NCBI RefSeq assembly: GCF_001886735.1
Contig: NZ_CP018076.1
Location: forward strand, 2,976,001 to 3,040,000
Origin: Sulfitobacter alexandrii
GTDB taxonomy: Bacteria > Pseudomonadota > Alphaproteobacteria > Rhodobacterales > Rhodobacteraceae
DNA length: 64,000 nt
Direction: 5' to 3'
Positions 17,099 to 26,071 of the stretch are shown piece by piece. Positions within the stretch are counted from its first letter, which is position 1, and every line of letters starts with the position of its first letter. The notes under the pieces were generated by a model. That model did no database searches, was not told the DNA's origin, and saw only the letters and a list, made by a program, of their open reading frames with translations. A program made the translations under genes and the position numbers.

Positions 17099-17974
17099 AT
17101 GACCGACGCTGCCTACAATTTCGCCTACCTCGACGAACAGACCAAGCGCATGATCCGGCGCGCCATCCTCAAGGGCCTCGCGATCCCGGGATACCAGGTG
17201 CCGTTCGCGAGCCGGGAAATGCCGATGCCCTACGGCTGGGGCACCGGAGGGGTGCAGGTCACCGCGGCCGTACTGGTCCCCGGCGATACGCTCAAGGTCA
17301 TCGACCAGGGCGCCGACGACACAACCAACGCCGTGTCCATCCGGCGGTTCTTCGAACGGACGGCGGGTGTCGCCGCGACCGAACGGACCGCGGAGGCCAC
17401 GGTGATCCAGACCCGCCACCGGATCCCCGAAGTCCCGCTGCGCGAGGACCAGGTCCTCGTCTACCAGGTGCCCATCCCCGAACCGCTCCGGTTCCTGGAG
17501 CCGTCCGAGGTCGAGACCCGCAAGATGCACAGCCTCGAGGAATACGGATTGATGCACGTCAAGCTCTACGAGGACATCAGCCAGCACGGCGCGATCGCGA
17601 CGTCCTACGCCTATCCGGTCCGTGTCGAGGACCGCTACGTGATGGATCCCTCGCCGATCCCCAAGTTCGACAATCCGAAGCTGACCATGGACGCGATCCA
17701 GCTCTTCGGTGCGGGACGCGAGCAGCGGATCTATGCCCTGCCGCCCCACACCCGCGTGACCAGCCTCGATTTCGAGGATTTCCCCTTCGAGGCGAGCAAG
17801 GCGGATCATGCCTGCGACCTCTGCGGGGCCGTGGACAGCTATCTCGACGAGTTGATCGTCGACGACAGCGGCGGACGGCTCTTCATGTGTTCGGACACGG
17901 ATTACTGCGGGTCGCGGCGCGCGGCGGGCCACGTCGGCGCAAAAGGATCGTCCCCGAAGGAGGACGCGGCATGA
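17099..17974 (+). CDS. phnJ: C-P lyase, radical SAM subunit PhnJ
   Basis: A 291-residue enzyme that breaks the carbon-phosphorus bond of ribose methylphosphonate 5-phosphate, releasing methane (or another alkane) and the 1,2-cyclic phosphate. The diagnostic C-x2-C-x21-C-x5-C cluster is exact: CDLC, then 21 residues, then CSDTDYC. The glycine-radical region KGLAIPGYQVPFASREMPMP is near residue 25. AAAGGAG precedes the ATG. The start codon of phnK overlaps its stop (ATGA). Confidence 0.96.
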   Translation: MTDAAYNFAYLDEQTKRMIRRAILKGLAIPGYQVPFASREMPMPYGWGTGGVQVTAAVLVPGDTLKVIDQGADDTTNAVSIRRFFERTAGVAATERTAEATVIQTRHRIPEVPLREDQVLVYQVPIPEPLRFLEPSEVETRKMHSLEEYGLMHVKLYEDISQHGAIATSYAYPVRVEDRYVMDPSPIPKFDNPKLTMDAIQLFGAGREQRIYALPPHTRVTSLDFEDFPFEASKADHACDLCGAVDSYLDELIVDDSGGRLFMCSDTDYCGSRRAAGHVGAKGSSPKEDAA

Positions 17975-18741
17975 CCCCCCTGCTCCAGGTCGATTCCCTG
18001 TCGAAAAGCTACGGTCGCCGGATCGGCTGCCGCGATGTCTCCTTCGATCTCTACCCCGGCGAGGTGATGGGGATCGTCGGGGAAAGCGGATCGGGCAAGT
18101 CCACGCTGCTCAACTGCCTGGCCGGGCACCAGGCCCCCGACCGTGGCGCGGTGCGTTTCGACACCCGTGCCGGGGACCTGCGCGATACCGTCACCATGAC
18201 CGAACCGGAGCGGCGGATGCTGGGGCGCACCGACTGGGCCTTCGTGCATCAGCACGCGCGCGACGGGTTGCGGATGAACGTCAGCGCCGGGGGCAACGTG
18301 GGCGAGCGGCTGATGGCCGTCGGGGCACGGCACTACGGCGACATCCGGGCCAACGCGGCCGACTGGCTGGGGCGTGTGGAGATTGCCGAAGACCGGATCG
18401 ACGACCGGCCCAGCGCCTTTTCGGGCGGCATGCAGCAGCGCCTCCAGATCGCCCGCAACCTCGTCACCGGGCCCCGGCTGGTGTTCATGGACGAACCGAC
18501 CGGCGGACTGGACGTGAGCGTGCAGGCCCGGCTGCTCGACCTCCTGCGTGGCCTTGTGCGCGAGATGGGTCTCAGCGCGATCATCGTGACCCACGATCTT
18601 GCCGTGGTCCGGCTGCTTGCCGATCGGCTGATGGTGATGAAGGACGGTCACGTCGTCGAAACCGGGCTCACCGATCAGGTGCTGGACGACCCGCAGCACG
18701 GCTATACGCAGCTGCTGGTGTCTTCCGTGCTTCAGGTATGA
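17971..18741 (+). CDS. phnK: C-P lyase complex ATPase PhnK
   Basis: A 256-residue ABC-type ATPase that docks on the PhnGHIJ core rather than on a membrane transporter. Walker A is GESGSGKST, the signature FSGGMQQR, and Walker [13 protein letters not shown]. The start overlaps the phnJ stop. It resembles dipeptide-transporter ATPases, as known PhnK proteins do. Confidence 0.93.
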   Translation: MTPLLQVDSLSKSYGRRIGCRDVSFDLYPGEVMGIVGESGSGKSTLLNCLAGHQAPDRGAVRFDTRAGDLRDTVTMTEPERRMLGRTDWAFVHQHARDGLRMNVSAGGNVGERLMAVGARHYGDIRANAADWLGRVEIAEDRIDDRPSAFSGGMQQRLQIARNLVTGPRLVFMDEPTGGLDVSVQARLLDLLRGLVREMGLSAIIVTHDLAVVRLLADRLMVMKDGHVVETGLTDQVLDDPQHGYTQLLVSSVLQV

Positions 18742-18775
18742 CCGGCACCCCTTTTCCAAAGAACAGGCTGTTTCC

Positions 18776-19456
18776 ATGATTCACGTCGAAAATCTCTGCA
18801 AGTCCTTCACGCTCCACAACCAGGGCGGCACCGTCATCCCGGTGATGGAGAACGCGGCCCTTTCGGTTGCCGCCGGGGAATGTGTCGGGCTGATCGGCGC
18901 ATCCGGCGCGGGAAAGTCGACGCTGATGCGCATGCTCTACGGCAACTACCTCGCCGCCTCCGGCAGCATCCGGATCGGCGAGGTGGACGTGGCGCGGGCG
19001 GCGCCGCGCGACATTCTCGCCCTGCGCCGCGACACCCTCGGCTACGTCAGCCAGTTCCTGCGGGTCGTGCCGCGGGTGCCGACGCTCGACGTGGTGGCGG
19101 AACCGCTGCTGCGGACCGGGCATGACACCGGGGCGGCGCGTGCCCGCGCGGGCGACCTTCTGGCCCGGCTGAACATACCCCAACGGCTCTGGCGGCTGAG
19201 CCCCACGACCTTTTCGGGGGGCGAGCAGCAGCGCGTGAACATCGCCCGCGGCTTTGCCCATGCCTTTCCCGTGCTTCTGCTGGACGAACCGACGGCGAGC
19301 CTTGATGCGGCCAACCGGGAAACCGTCCTCGCGCTGATCGAAGAGGCCAAGGCCCGCGGCGCGGCCATCGTCGGCATCTTCCACGACGAGGCGGCGCGCG
19401 CCAGGGTCTGCGACCGCGAGGTGGACGTGACCCGCTTCACCCCGGGGCTGTCGTGA
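18776..19456 (+). CDS. phnL: C-P lyase complex ATPase PhnL
   Basis: A 226-residue ABC-type ATPase with Walker [10 protein letters not shown], the signature FSGGEQQR and Walker [13 protein letters not shown]. PhnL works with the core in the initial nucleosidase step. It starts 35 bases after phnK and overlaps phnN by four bases (GTGA). Confidence 0.93.
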   Translation: MIHVENLCKSFTLHNQGGTVIPVMENAALSVAAGECVGLIGASGAGKSTLMRMLYGNYLAASGSIRIGEVDVARAAPRDILALRRDTLGYVSQFLRVVPRVPTLDVVAEPLLRTGHDTGAARARAGDLLARLNIPQRLWRLSPTTFSGGEQQRVNIARGFAHAFPVLLLDEPTASLDAANRETVLALIEEAKARGAAIVGIFHDEAARARVCDREVDVTRFTPGLS

Positions 19457-19998
19457 CGGAGGGCCGGTTCATCGCCGTGGTGGGGCCGTCCGGGGTCGGC
19501 AAGGATTCCGTGATGGCCGGGATGGTGGCGCGCGTGCCCGCGCTGGTCGCGGTGCGCCGGGTCATCACCCGGCCCCCCGGCGCCGGGGGCGAGGTGTTCG
19601 AACCCGAGGACGACGCGGGTTTCGAACGCCGCCGCGCGCAGGGCGATTTCGTGCTTCACTGGCAGGCCCACGGGCTGCGCTACGGGATTCCGGCCGGGAC
19701 CACCGCGCTGACGGCGCAGGGCCGCGACGTGCTGGCCAACCTCTCGCGGTCCGTCCTGGCCGAGGCCCATCGCCGGTTTCCGCGCCTGACCGTCCTGTCG
19801 CTCACCGCCGATCCCGAGGTTCTGGAAACACGGCTTCACGCCCGCCGGCGCGAGACGCCCGCCCAGATCGGGTCGCGGCTGGCACGGGCGGACGTCGCGC
19901 TGCCCCCCGGCATCGATGTCGTGTCGATCGACAACTCGGGCCTGCTGGAAGATACGGTCACCCGCGCGCTTGCCGCGCTCTACCCGGTGAGGGCGTAG
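19453..19998 (+). CDS. phnN: Ribose 1,5-bisphosphokinase
   Basis: A 181-residue guanylate-kinase-fold enzyme that phosphorylates ribose 1,5-bisphosphate to PRPP, returning C-P lyase product to nucleotide synthesis. The P-loop is GPSGVGKDS near residue 11 and the RRVITRPP segment follows. The start is a GTG inside the phnL stop overlap. Its last 19 bases overlap the 3' end of the convergent DUF1045 gene. Confidence 0.93.
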   Translation: MTEGRFIAVVGPSGVGKDSVMAGMVARVPALVAVRRVITRPPGAGGEVFEPEDDAGFERRRAQGDFVLHWQAHGLRYGIPAGTTALTAQGRDVLANLSRSVLAEAHRRFPRLTVLSLTADPEVLETRLHARRRETPAQIGSRLARADVALPPGIDVVSIDNSGLLEDTVTRALAALYPVRA

Positions 19999-20648
19999 TC
20001 TTGGAGGGTTTCGAACATCCCGTCGTGCCGTTCCCCGACGAGCGTCAGGCCATCCAGCACGAAGGGCGCCGGCAGGCAGTCCTCGAAATGCGCGGTGGCC
20101 ACGGGGCGCACCGTGTCGGGCCGCGCCACCCGTCCCGTCAGCGTCATGTGAAACCGGAACAGGTCCAGCACGTGGGGATAGCCCCAGTCACGCAGGTTGC
20201 GCTCCTGCTCGGGCGACAGGGGGCTGGCCCGGCGTCGCGCCAGTTCCTCGGCCGTGGCGGGCGCGCGATAGCCGTCCAGCTGCATCACGGCCTCGCTGGC
20301 GAGGTCGTTCAGCGCCTGCTGGTCGCCCGTGGGCGTCAGCGCCAAGAACCGGCCCAGAGTGCTGACCTGCAAACCGTCCAGCGTGACCGGCGCGAACTGC
20401 GCGCAGAACCGGGCCACCGCCTGGGACAGATCCGCCACGTCGGTGCCGGCCGCGAGGGTGAAGGGCGGCTTGATCGTGGCATGGAACCCGTACTTGCGCG
20501 GCGTTGCCGTGAGGGTGGCCAAATCTTCGCCCGGCAGGTCGGGCTGGTCCACGCTCCGGCCCGAGGCGATGTCCCACCCGAGCCATGCGGCGCCCCTGTC
20601 CGCCAGCGCGCCGCGGGGCGTGTAATAGACCGCATACCGTTTGAACAT
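19980..20648 (-). CDS. DUF1045 phosphonate-metabolism protein with two HxTx motifs (candidate cyclic phosphodiesterase)
   Basis: A 222-residue protein of the DUF1045 family regularly found in phn clusters. Two motifs, H56-A-T-I in GFHATIKPPF and H167-M-T-L in RFHMTLTGRV, sit about 110 residues apart with beta-strand-like surroundings. This is the arrangement of the 2H phosphoesterase superfamily. Start MFKRYAVYYTP was chosen as the conserved beginning; upstream codons overlap the divergent phnM leader. No phnP is seen in this cluster, so a role in opening the ribose 1,2-cyclic phosphate made by PhnJ is proposed. That role is inference. Confidence 0.85.
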   Translation of the reverse strand: MFKRYAVYYTPRGALADRGAAWLGWDIASGRSVDQPDLPGEDLATLTATPRKYGFHATIKPPFTLAAGTDVADLSQAVARFCAQFAPVTLDGLQVSTLGRFLALTPTGDQQALNDLASEAVMQLDGYRAPATAEELARRRASPLSPEQERNLRDWGYPHVLDLFRFHMTLTGRVARPDTVRPVATAHFEDCLPAPFVLDGLTLVGERHDGMFETLQDYALTG

Positions 20649-20703
20649 GAACCCATCCTTTTCACCTGTACGGCGAGCCGTGCCATCCGGATATGACGTT
20701 GCT

Positions 20704-21849
20704 ATGACACAAGAGACCGTTTTCACGAATGCCCGCATCGTCCTGCCGACCGAAGTGGTGCGCGGCACGCTGGTGACAAGGGACGGATGGATCGCCGATA
20801 TCTCCCACGGGTCCAGCGCCGTGCCCGGGGCCATGGACTGCGCGGGTGATTACCTCTGCCCCGGCCTGATCGAATTGCATACCGACAACCTCGAACGGCA
20901 CATGGCCCCCCGCCCCAAGGTGGACTGGCCCCATCGCGCCGCCATCCTCGCCCACGACCGCGAGCTGGCGGGCACCGGCATCACCACCGTGTTCGACGCG
21001 ATCCGGGTCGGGTCCATCATCTCCGACGGCAACCGGCGGTACGGCAAGTACGCCCGCCAGATGGCGGACGAGATCCTCGGCATGCGCGCCGCCGGCGTGC
21101 TCAAGATCAGCCACCACATCCACCTCAGGGCCGAGATCTGCTCGGAAACGCTGGTCGAGGAAATGGCGGAGTTCGGCCCCGCCGACAAGATCGGGATCGT
21201 GTCGCTGATGGACCATACGCCCGGCCAGCGCCAGTTCCGCGACCTCGACAAGTTCCGCGACTACGTCTGTGGCAAGCACGGCATGTCCGCCGAAGGCTTC
21301 GACGCCTACCGCGATTTCCTCTACGGGTTGCAGGCCCGGCTGGGCGATGCCCACGAGGCAGCGGCGGTCGCCGCCGCGCACCGCTACGGCGCGACACTGG
21401 CCAGCCACGACGACACGACGACCGGCCAGGTGGACAAGAGTCACGCGCAGGGCGTCAGCATCGCCGAATTTCCCACCACCCTCGAAGCGGCGGAGACCTG
21501 CCACGACCACGGCATCGCCACGATCATGGGCGCGCCGAACCTCGTGCGTGGCGGGTCGCACTCGGGCAACGTGGCCGCCCGCACGCTGGCCGAGGCCGAC
21601 CGGCTGGACATCCTGTCATCGGACTACGTTCCGGCAGCCCTGATGCAGGGCGCGCTGATCCTCGATGAACTCTGGGGCGACCTGCCCCGTGCGATTGCGA
21701 CCGTCACCGCGACCCCGGCGGCCCATGTCGGGCTGCAGGACCGCGGCGCGCTGACACTGGGCAAACGCGCCGACATCGTGCGGTTCACGACGCTTGAGCG
21801 TTACCCGGTCGTCAAATCCGTCTGGGTCCGGGGCGTCCGGGTGTCCTGA
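20704..21849 (+). CDS. phnM: Alpha-D-ribose 1-methylphosphonate 5-triphosphate diphosphatase
   Basis: A 381-residue amidohydrolase-superfamily enzyme that removes pyrophosphate from the PhnGHIL product to give the PhnJ substrate. Visible family marks are LCPGLIELHTDNLERH near residue 60, the HDDTT metal site, and SSDYVPAALMQGA near the C-terminus. It is divergent from the DUF1045 gene with only about 55 bases between start codons, so they may share a control region. Confidence 0.95.
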   Translation: MTQETVFTNARIVLPTEVVRGTLVTRDGWIADISHGSSAVPGAMDCAGDYLCPGLIELHTDNLERHMAPRPKVDWPHRAAILAHDRELAGTGITTVFDAIRVGSIISDGNRRYGKYARQMADEILGMRAAGVLKISHHIHLRAEICSETLVEEMAEFGPADKIGIVSLMDHTPGQRQFRDLDKFRDYVCGKHGMSAEGFDAYRDFLYGLQARLGDAHEAAAVAAAHRYGATLASHDDTTTGQVDKSHAQGVSIAEFPTTLEAAETCHDHGIATIMGAPNLVRGGSHSGNVAARTLAEADRLDILSSDYVPAALMQGALILDELWGDLPRAIATVTATPAAHVGLQDRGALTLGKRADIVRFTTLERYPVVKSVWVRGVRVS

Positions 21850-21945
21850 CTGCCCCTGCCGTCCCTGCAATCGGCCGCCGCCGCATCCGGCCCGCACGCC
21901 ACCCGGCAAACCAAGACGCTTCCGAGGGCGAATTTCCGACTATTT

Positions 21946-21985
21946 CAATAAGCATTATTGCATCCGCCGCGACTTGTGTTATCTG
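21946..21985 (+). promoter_or_regulatory. Candidate promoter with overlapping palindrome upstream of the iron-binding protein
   Basis: The palindrome CAATAA-gca-TTATTG (21946-21960) overlaps a TTGCAT -35-like box (21958-21963). A TATCTG -10-like box follows after 16 bases (21980-21985). The stretch is strikingly AT-rich. A Fur/Irr/RirA-class metal repressor bound here would block polymerase. Confidence 0.5.
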
Positions 21986-22021
21986 ATCAAAAAAGTAGGA
22001 ATTAATCGGCAGGAGATTTCG

Positions 22022-23041
22022 ATGCCCAAAACCGCACGTTTCACCCCCATCGCCCTGACGGCGGCAATGGTCGCCGGCGCGGCCGTCGCTGAAGGGGATG
22101 TGAACCTCTATTCGTCCCGCCACTACGACACGGATGAACGGCTCTACTCCGACTTCACGGAACAGACCGGCATCACCATCAACCGGATCGAAGGCAACGC
22201 GGACGAACTGATCGCGCGGATGCAGGCCGAAGGCGCCAATTCCCCCGCCGACATCCTGCTCACGGTCGATACCTCGCGCCTGCAACGGGCCAAGGACGCC
22301 GGCGTGCTGCAATCCATCGACAGCGACGTTCTGGAAGAGCGGATTCCCTCCAACCTTCAGGACAACGACAACCAGTGGTTCGGTTTTTCCCAGCGCGCGC
22401 GGATCATCTTCTACGACAAGGACGAGGTGAGCGAGCCGCCGATGGACTACCTGTCGCTGGCTGACCCCAAGTACAAGGGCATGGTCTGCCACCGGTCGTC
22501 CACCAACGTCTACGGTCAGACCCTGCTTTCCGCCATCATCGAAAATCACGGCGAGGAAGCGGCACGTGAATGGGCGGCCGGCGTGGTCGCGAACTTCGCC
22601 CGTGATCCCGAGGGCGGCGATACCGACCAGCTGCGTGCCCTCGTCTCGGGCGAATGCGACATCGCTGTCGCCAACAGCTACTACTTCGCCCGCGCCCTGC
22701 GCACCGACGTCGACGGCCTGTCGGACGAGATCGACCAGATCGGCTGGATCTTTCCGGCACAGGACGCCGAAGGCGCGCACATGAACCTGTCCGGCGGCGG
22801 CGTGGCGGCAAACGCGCCAAACCGCGAAAACGCCATCGCCTTTCTCGAATACCTCGCCTCGGATCAGGCGCAGCAGTACTTCTCGGCCGGGAATGACGAA
22901 TACCCCGCCGTTCCGGGCGTCGCGTTGAGCGAGAGCGTCGGCAAGCTGGGCGAGTTCAAGGCCGATGACGTGGATCTCAGCGCCGTGGCCAAGAACCTGC
23001 CCACCGCGCAGAAGATCTTCAACGAAGTCGGCTGGAAGTAA
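22022..23041 (+). CDS. Fe3+ ABC transporter substrate-binding protein (FbpA/FutA-like)
   Basis: A 339-residue periplasmic ferric-ion-binding protein with a signal peptide ending near VAEG (residue 23). GDVNLYSSRHYDTDERLY at the mature N-terminus and IAVANSYYFARAL, with the paired tyrosines that ligate iron, are typical of FbpA/FutA1. GGAG lies 8 bases before the ATG. No permease or ATPase gene follows; two hairpins and a ChaN-like gene do. The transporter partners must be elsewhere. Confidence 0.9.
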   Translation: MPKTARFTPIALTAAMVAGAAVAEGDVNLYSSRHYDTDERLYSDFTEQTGITINRIEGNADELIARMQAEGANSPADILLTVDTSRLQRAKDAGVLQSIDSDVLEERIPSNLQDNDNQWFGFSQRARIIFYDKDEVSEPPMDYLSLADPKYKGMVCHRSSTNVYGQTLLSAIIENHGEEAAREWAAGVVANFARDPEGGDTDQLRALVSGECDIAVANSYYFARALRTDVDGLSDEIDQIGWIFPAQDAEGAHMNLSGGGVAANAPNRENAIAFLEYLASDQAQQYFSAGNDEYPAVPGVALSESVGKLGEFKADDVDLSAVAKNLPTAQKIFNEVGWK

Positions 23042-23048
23042 GCCTCCC

Positions 23049-23117
23049 GCCGCATCCGGCCCGGCCCGGATGCGGCATCGCGCCCTCTGGACTGTCCCGC
23101 CTGCGGCGGGCAGTCTT
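23049..23117 (+). terminator. Tandem hairpins after the iron-binding protein gene
   Basis: The first hairpin has perfect 11-bp arms GCCGCATCCGG and CCGGATGCGGC. The second pairs ACTG-CCCGCC with GGCGGG-CAGT around TGC and ends in CTT. Neither has a good T run, so they may attenuate rather than stop transcription into the next gene. Confidence 0.5.
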
Positions 23118-23149
23118 CCGACATCGCGCTCAGACAACGAGGGTCGGAC

Positions 23150-23962
23150 ATGCGCCTCATCCCTGTATTCCTCGCGGCCCTCTTGGCCATTCCGGCACCC
23201 GCCCCGGCGGACACCGATGCCGGCGGAATCGCGCGGATGCAGGCCGCCGACATCGTCATCCTCGGCGAAGTGCACGACAACGCGGACCATCACGCCGGAC
23301 AGGCCCGTCTGATCGCGGAGATCGCGCCCAAAGTCGTGGTGTTCGAGATGCTGACACCCGGGCAGGCCGCGCAGGTCAACGCGGACGACCGAGCGGATCT
23401 GGACGGGCTGGCGGACCGGATCGGCTGGGCCGCGTCGGGCTGGCCCGACTTCCCGCTCTACCGCCCGGTCTTTGCCGCCCTCGGCGAAACGCCGGTCGTG
23501 GGCGCCGCCCTGCCCCGTGATCGGGTCCGGGCCGCATTCGACACCGGCGCCGCGACGGTGTTCGGCCCCGACGCCGGGCGCTTCGGACTCGACACGCCAC
23601 TGCCCCCCGAGGAACAGGAAACCCGCGCCGCCCTGCAATTCGCCGCCCACTGCGAGGCGATGCCGATGCACCTGATGGCCGGCATGGTCGAGGCGCAACG
23701 TCTGCGGGACGCGCATTTCTCCGCCGTCACGCTCGAAGCACTTGCCACCTACGGCGCACCGGTGGTCGTGATCGCGGGCACGGGGCACGCGCGAAAGGAC
23801 TGGGGCATGCCCGCGCTGATCGCACGGGCCGCACCCGACACCGTGGTCCACGCCGTCGGTTTCGCGGAACGCCCCGCGCCCGACACCGACCCCCGCTTCG
23901 ACACCACCATCGTCACCGACCCCGCTGACCGGCCAGACCCCTGCACCGCGTTCGCAAACTGA
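23150..23962 (+). CDS. ChaN family (haem-binding-uptake, Tiki superfamily) protein
   Basis: A 270-residue exported protein with a signal peptide (MRLIPVFLAALLAIPAPAPA) and the ILGEVHDNADHH motif near residue 41 that identifies the ChaN/Tiki fold. The later VIAGTGHARKDWGMP segment carries the second conserved histidine. ChaN of Campylobacter binds haem. Its position between an iron-binding protein and an IsdG-like enzyme supports a part in iron or haem handling, although a protease-like Tiki activity cannot be excluded. Confidence 0.8.
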   Translation: MRLIPVFLAALLAIPAPAPADTDAGGIARMQAADIVILGEVHDNADHHAGQARLIAEIAPKVVVFEMLTPGQAAQVNADDRADLDGLADRIGWAASGWPDFPLYRPVFAALGETPVVGAALPRDRVRAAFDTGAATVFGPDAGRFGLDTPLPPEEQETRAALQFAAHCEAMPMHLMAGMVEAQRLRDAHFSAVTLEALATYGAPVVVIAGTGHARKDWGMPALIARAAPDTVVHAVGFAERPAPDTDPRFDTTIVTDPADRPDPCTAFAN

Positions 23963-23972
23963 AGGAACCGCC

Positions 23973-24284
23973 ATGTACATCGCCATGAACCGCTTCACCG
24001 TGCCGCTGGAAAACGCCGAGGCGTTCGAGGCGCTCTGGCTGGGGCGCGACAGCCACCTCAAGGAGATGGAGGGTTTCGTCGAATTCCACATGCTGCGCGG
24101 GCCGGAGCAGGACGGCAAGGTGCTGTTCGCCTCCCATACCGTCTGGCGCTCTGAGGAGGCCTTTCGCGCCTGGACCCGCAGCGAGGCGTTCCGCGCATCG
24201 CACAAGGGCGCCGGCGGCACCGCCAAGCTGCACGAAGGCACACCGGTGTTCGAAGGGTTCTCGACCATCCAGCACATCGCCTGA
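23973..24284 (+). CDS. IsdG-like haem-degrading monooxygenase
   Basis: A 103-residue dimeric ferredoxin-like (antibiotic biosynthesis monooxygenase) protein. N6, W67 and H77 match, within one residue, the N7-W67-H77 triad that defines IsdG/IsdI haem oxygenases. It starts 10 bases after the ChaN-like gene. The likely role is opening cytoplasmic haem to release iron. Related ABM enzymes with other substrates usually lack this exact triad. Confidence 0.85.
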   Translation: MYIAMNRFTVPLENAEAFEALWLGRDSHLKEMEGFVEFHMLRGPEQDGKVLFASHTVWRSEEAFRAWTRSEAFRASHKGAGGTAKLHEGTPVFEGFSTIQHIA

Positions 24285-24286
24285 CC

Positions 24287-24329
24287 TGCCCGCGGATTGC
24301 GTCTTTCGCGGGCGGACCGCGGGCAAAAT
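24287..24329 (+). terminator. Possible terminator after the haem oxygenase gene
   Basis: Arms TGCCCGCGG and CCGCGGGCA pair across a 21-base loop that can itself fold. There is no T tract, so this is a weak call. Confidence 0.35.
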
Positions 24330-24422
24330 GACACCGATGCCCGGTGACGCGGGCCGCCGGATATTGCCAGCGGCAGCCTAATGTGTGACTAGGTTGCGCG
24401 TTATTGGCTGAAAGATAATTTG

Positions 24423-25589
24423 ATGAAGATCGCTGTTTTCGGAATTGGATACGTGGGGCTGTCGAACGCGGTCCTGCTGGCCCAGCACAACACCGTCACG
24501 GCCGTGGACCTGTCGACCGACCGTGTGGCGCAACTGAACGCCCGCACCTCACCGATCGAGGACGTCGAACTGGAACACTGGCTGGCGACCAAGACCCTGA
24601 ACCTCGAGGCGACGACCGACGGCGCCGCCGCCTGCCGCGATGCAAGGTTCATCGTGATCGCCACGCCGACGGACTACGACCCGGAAACCAACTTCTTCAA
24701 CACCTCCTCCGTCGAGGCGGTCATCAAGCTGGCGACCGACACCAACCCCGACGCGACGATCGTGGTGAAATCGACCGTTCCCGTGGGGTTCACCGACCGG
24801 GTGCGCAAGCTGTTCGGCACCGAGAACATCATCTTCTGCCCCGAATTCCTGCGCGAGGGGCAGGCGCTGCACGACAACCTCTACCCCTCGCGCATCGTGA
24901 TCGGCTCGCGCCGCGACGAGGCGAAGGTGTTTGCCAAACTGCTTGTCGACGGGGCGCTGTCGGAAGACGTGCCCGTGCTTTACACCGGCCCCTCCGAAGC
25001 GGAATCGATCAAGCTGTTCGCCAACACCTACCTTGCGCTGCGCGTGGCCTTCTTCAACGAACTGGACAGCTACGCGCTGGCCGAGAACATGAACGCCCGC
25101 GAGATCATCGAGGGCGTCGGGCTCGATCCGCGCATCGGCACCCACTACAACAACCCCTCCTTCGGCTACGGCGGCTACTGCCTGCCCAAGGACACCAAGC
25201 AGCTGCTCGCCAACTTCTCGGCGGTGCCGCAGAACCTGATGCGCGCCGTCGTCGACGCCAACCGCACTCGCAAGGATTTCATCGCCGAGCGTGTGCTGGC
25301 GCGCAACCCGCAGGTCGTCGGCATACACCGGCTGGTGATGAAGGCCGGCTCGGACAACTTCCGCCAGAGCTCCGTGCAGGGGGTGATCCGCCGCATCCTT
25401 GCAGAGGGGGTCAAGGTGGTGATCTTCGAACCCGCCTACGACCAGGAGACCTTTCTCAATTGCGCCGTGATCCGCGATCTGGAAAGCTTCAAGCGGCAAA
25501 GCGACGTGATCGTCGCCAACCGCGCTTCCGATGACCTGTCGGATGTGGGGGACAAGGTTTTCACACGGGACATCTTCGGCCTGAGCTGA
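24423..25589 (+). CDS. ugd: UDP-glucose 6-dehydrogenase
   Basis: A 388-residue enzyme oxidising UDP-glucose to UDP-glucuronate with two NAD+. The N-terminal [16 protein letters not shown] is the Rossmann motif, and the catalytic cysteine lies in [15 protein letters not shown] near residue 255. It is of the short HasB-like type. The ATG was preferred over a TTG one codon earlier. No other sugar-nucleotide gene adjoins it; directly downstream is a scar of broken genes, so a former neighbour may have been lost. Confidence 0.93.
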   Translation: MKIAVFGIGYVGLSNAVLLAQHNTVTAVDLSTDRVAQLNARTSPIEDVELEHWLATKTLNLEATTDGAAACRDARFIVIATPTDYDPETNFFNTSSVEAVIKLATDTNPDATIVVKSTVPVGFTDRVRKLFGTENIIFCPEFLREGQALHDNLYPSRIVIGSRRDEAKVFAKLLVDGALSEDVPVLYTGPSEAESIKLFANTYLALRVAFFNELDSYALAENMNAREIIEGVGLDPRIGTHYNNPSFGYGGYCLPKDTKQLLANFSAVPQNLMRAVVDANRTRKDFIAERVLARNPQVVGIHRLVMKAGSDNFRQSSVQGVIRRILAEGVKVVIFEPAYDQETFLNCAVIRDLESFKRQSDVIVANRASDDLSDVGDKVFTRDIFGLS

Positions 25590-25664
25590 CACGCCCGGGC
25601 GCGGCGTCCACGTAGAGGCCCGCAAGAAGCAGCCCCGGCACGAGCCCGGCCAGCAGCAAGTCGC
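25590..25664 (-). pseudogene. Fragment of TRAP transporter large permease, internal segment
   Basis: Read on the reverse strand in a frame different from the next piece, about 25 codons give DLLLAGLVPGLLLAGLYV, a typical internal DctM-type helix segment. It lies after, not before, the C-terminal piece of a DctM protein, so it comes from a rearrangement or a second permease. Boundaries are approximate. Confidence 0.6.
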
Positions 25665-25878
25665 CGCAGGAACAGCACCAGCGCCGGGAAGGCCAGCAGG
25701 AGGATCAGCCGCAGGATATCGACCATCCAGAACGGCGTGACGCCCCGGAAGATCGTGCCGGTCGACACGTCGCCGACAACCCCCTTGAGCACGAAGACGT
25801 TCAGTCCCACGGGCGGCGTGATCAGGCTGATTTCGGTCACCACCACGACGATGATGCCGAACCACACCGGATCAAAGA
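25665..25878 (-). pseudogene. Fragment of TRAP transporter large permease, C-terminal segment
   Basis: About 70 codons matching the end of a DctM/SiaM-type permease: DPVWFGIIVVVVTEISLITP, then PPVGLNVFVLKG and a final hydrophobic helix ending FPALVLFL. It is fused in frame to the hydantoinase B fragment before it. The rest of the permease is absent. Confidence 0.75.
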
Positions 25879-26071
25879 AGATGGGCAGGCCGGATTTGCC
25901 CTGCACCAGCGTGTCGCCGGTCGCGGCGTGGTAGAGACCGTGGCTGGCGTCGTGCGCCTCGGCGATGATGGGATTGAAGGCCGCCCGGAACAGGGTCGCG
26001 TCCATCTCGTCGGCGATCTGTTCCATGCGCCCCGCCAGCACGGCGAGGGTGATCGGGTCAATCTCGGCCAT
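25879..26071 (-). pseudogene. Hydantoinase B/oxoprolinase N-terminal fragment
   Basis: About 64 codons starting MAEIDPITLAVLAGRMEQIA and continuing through SHGLYHAATGD to GKSGLPIF match the beginning of HyuB-type N-methylhydantoinase/5-oxoprolinase beta subunits, which normally exceed 500 residues. Homology stops abruptly and continues in frame as a TRAP permease C-terminus. The start overlaps the end of the tautomerase-like gene by 14 bases, as in an intact operon. Confidence 0.8.
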
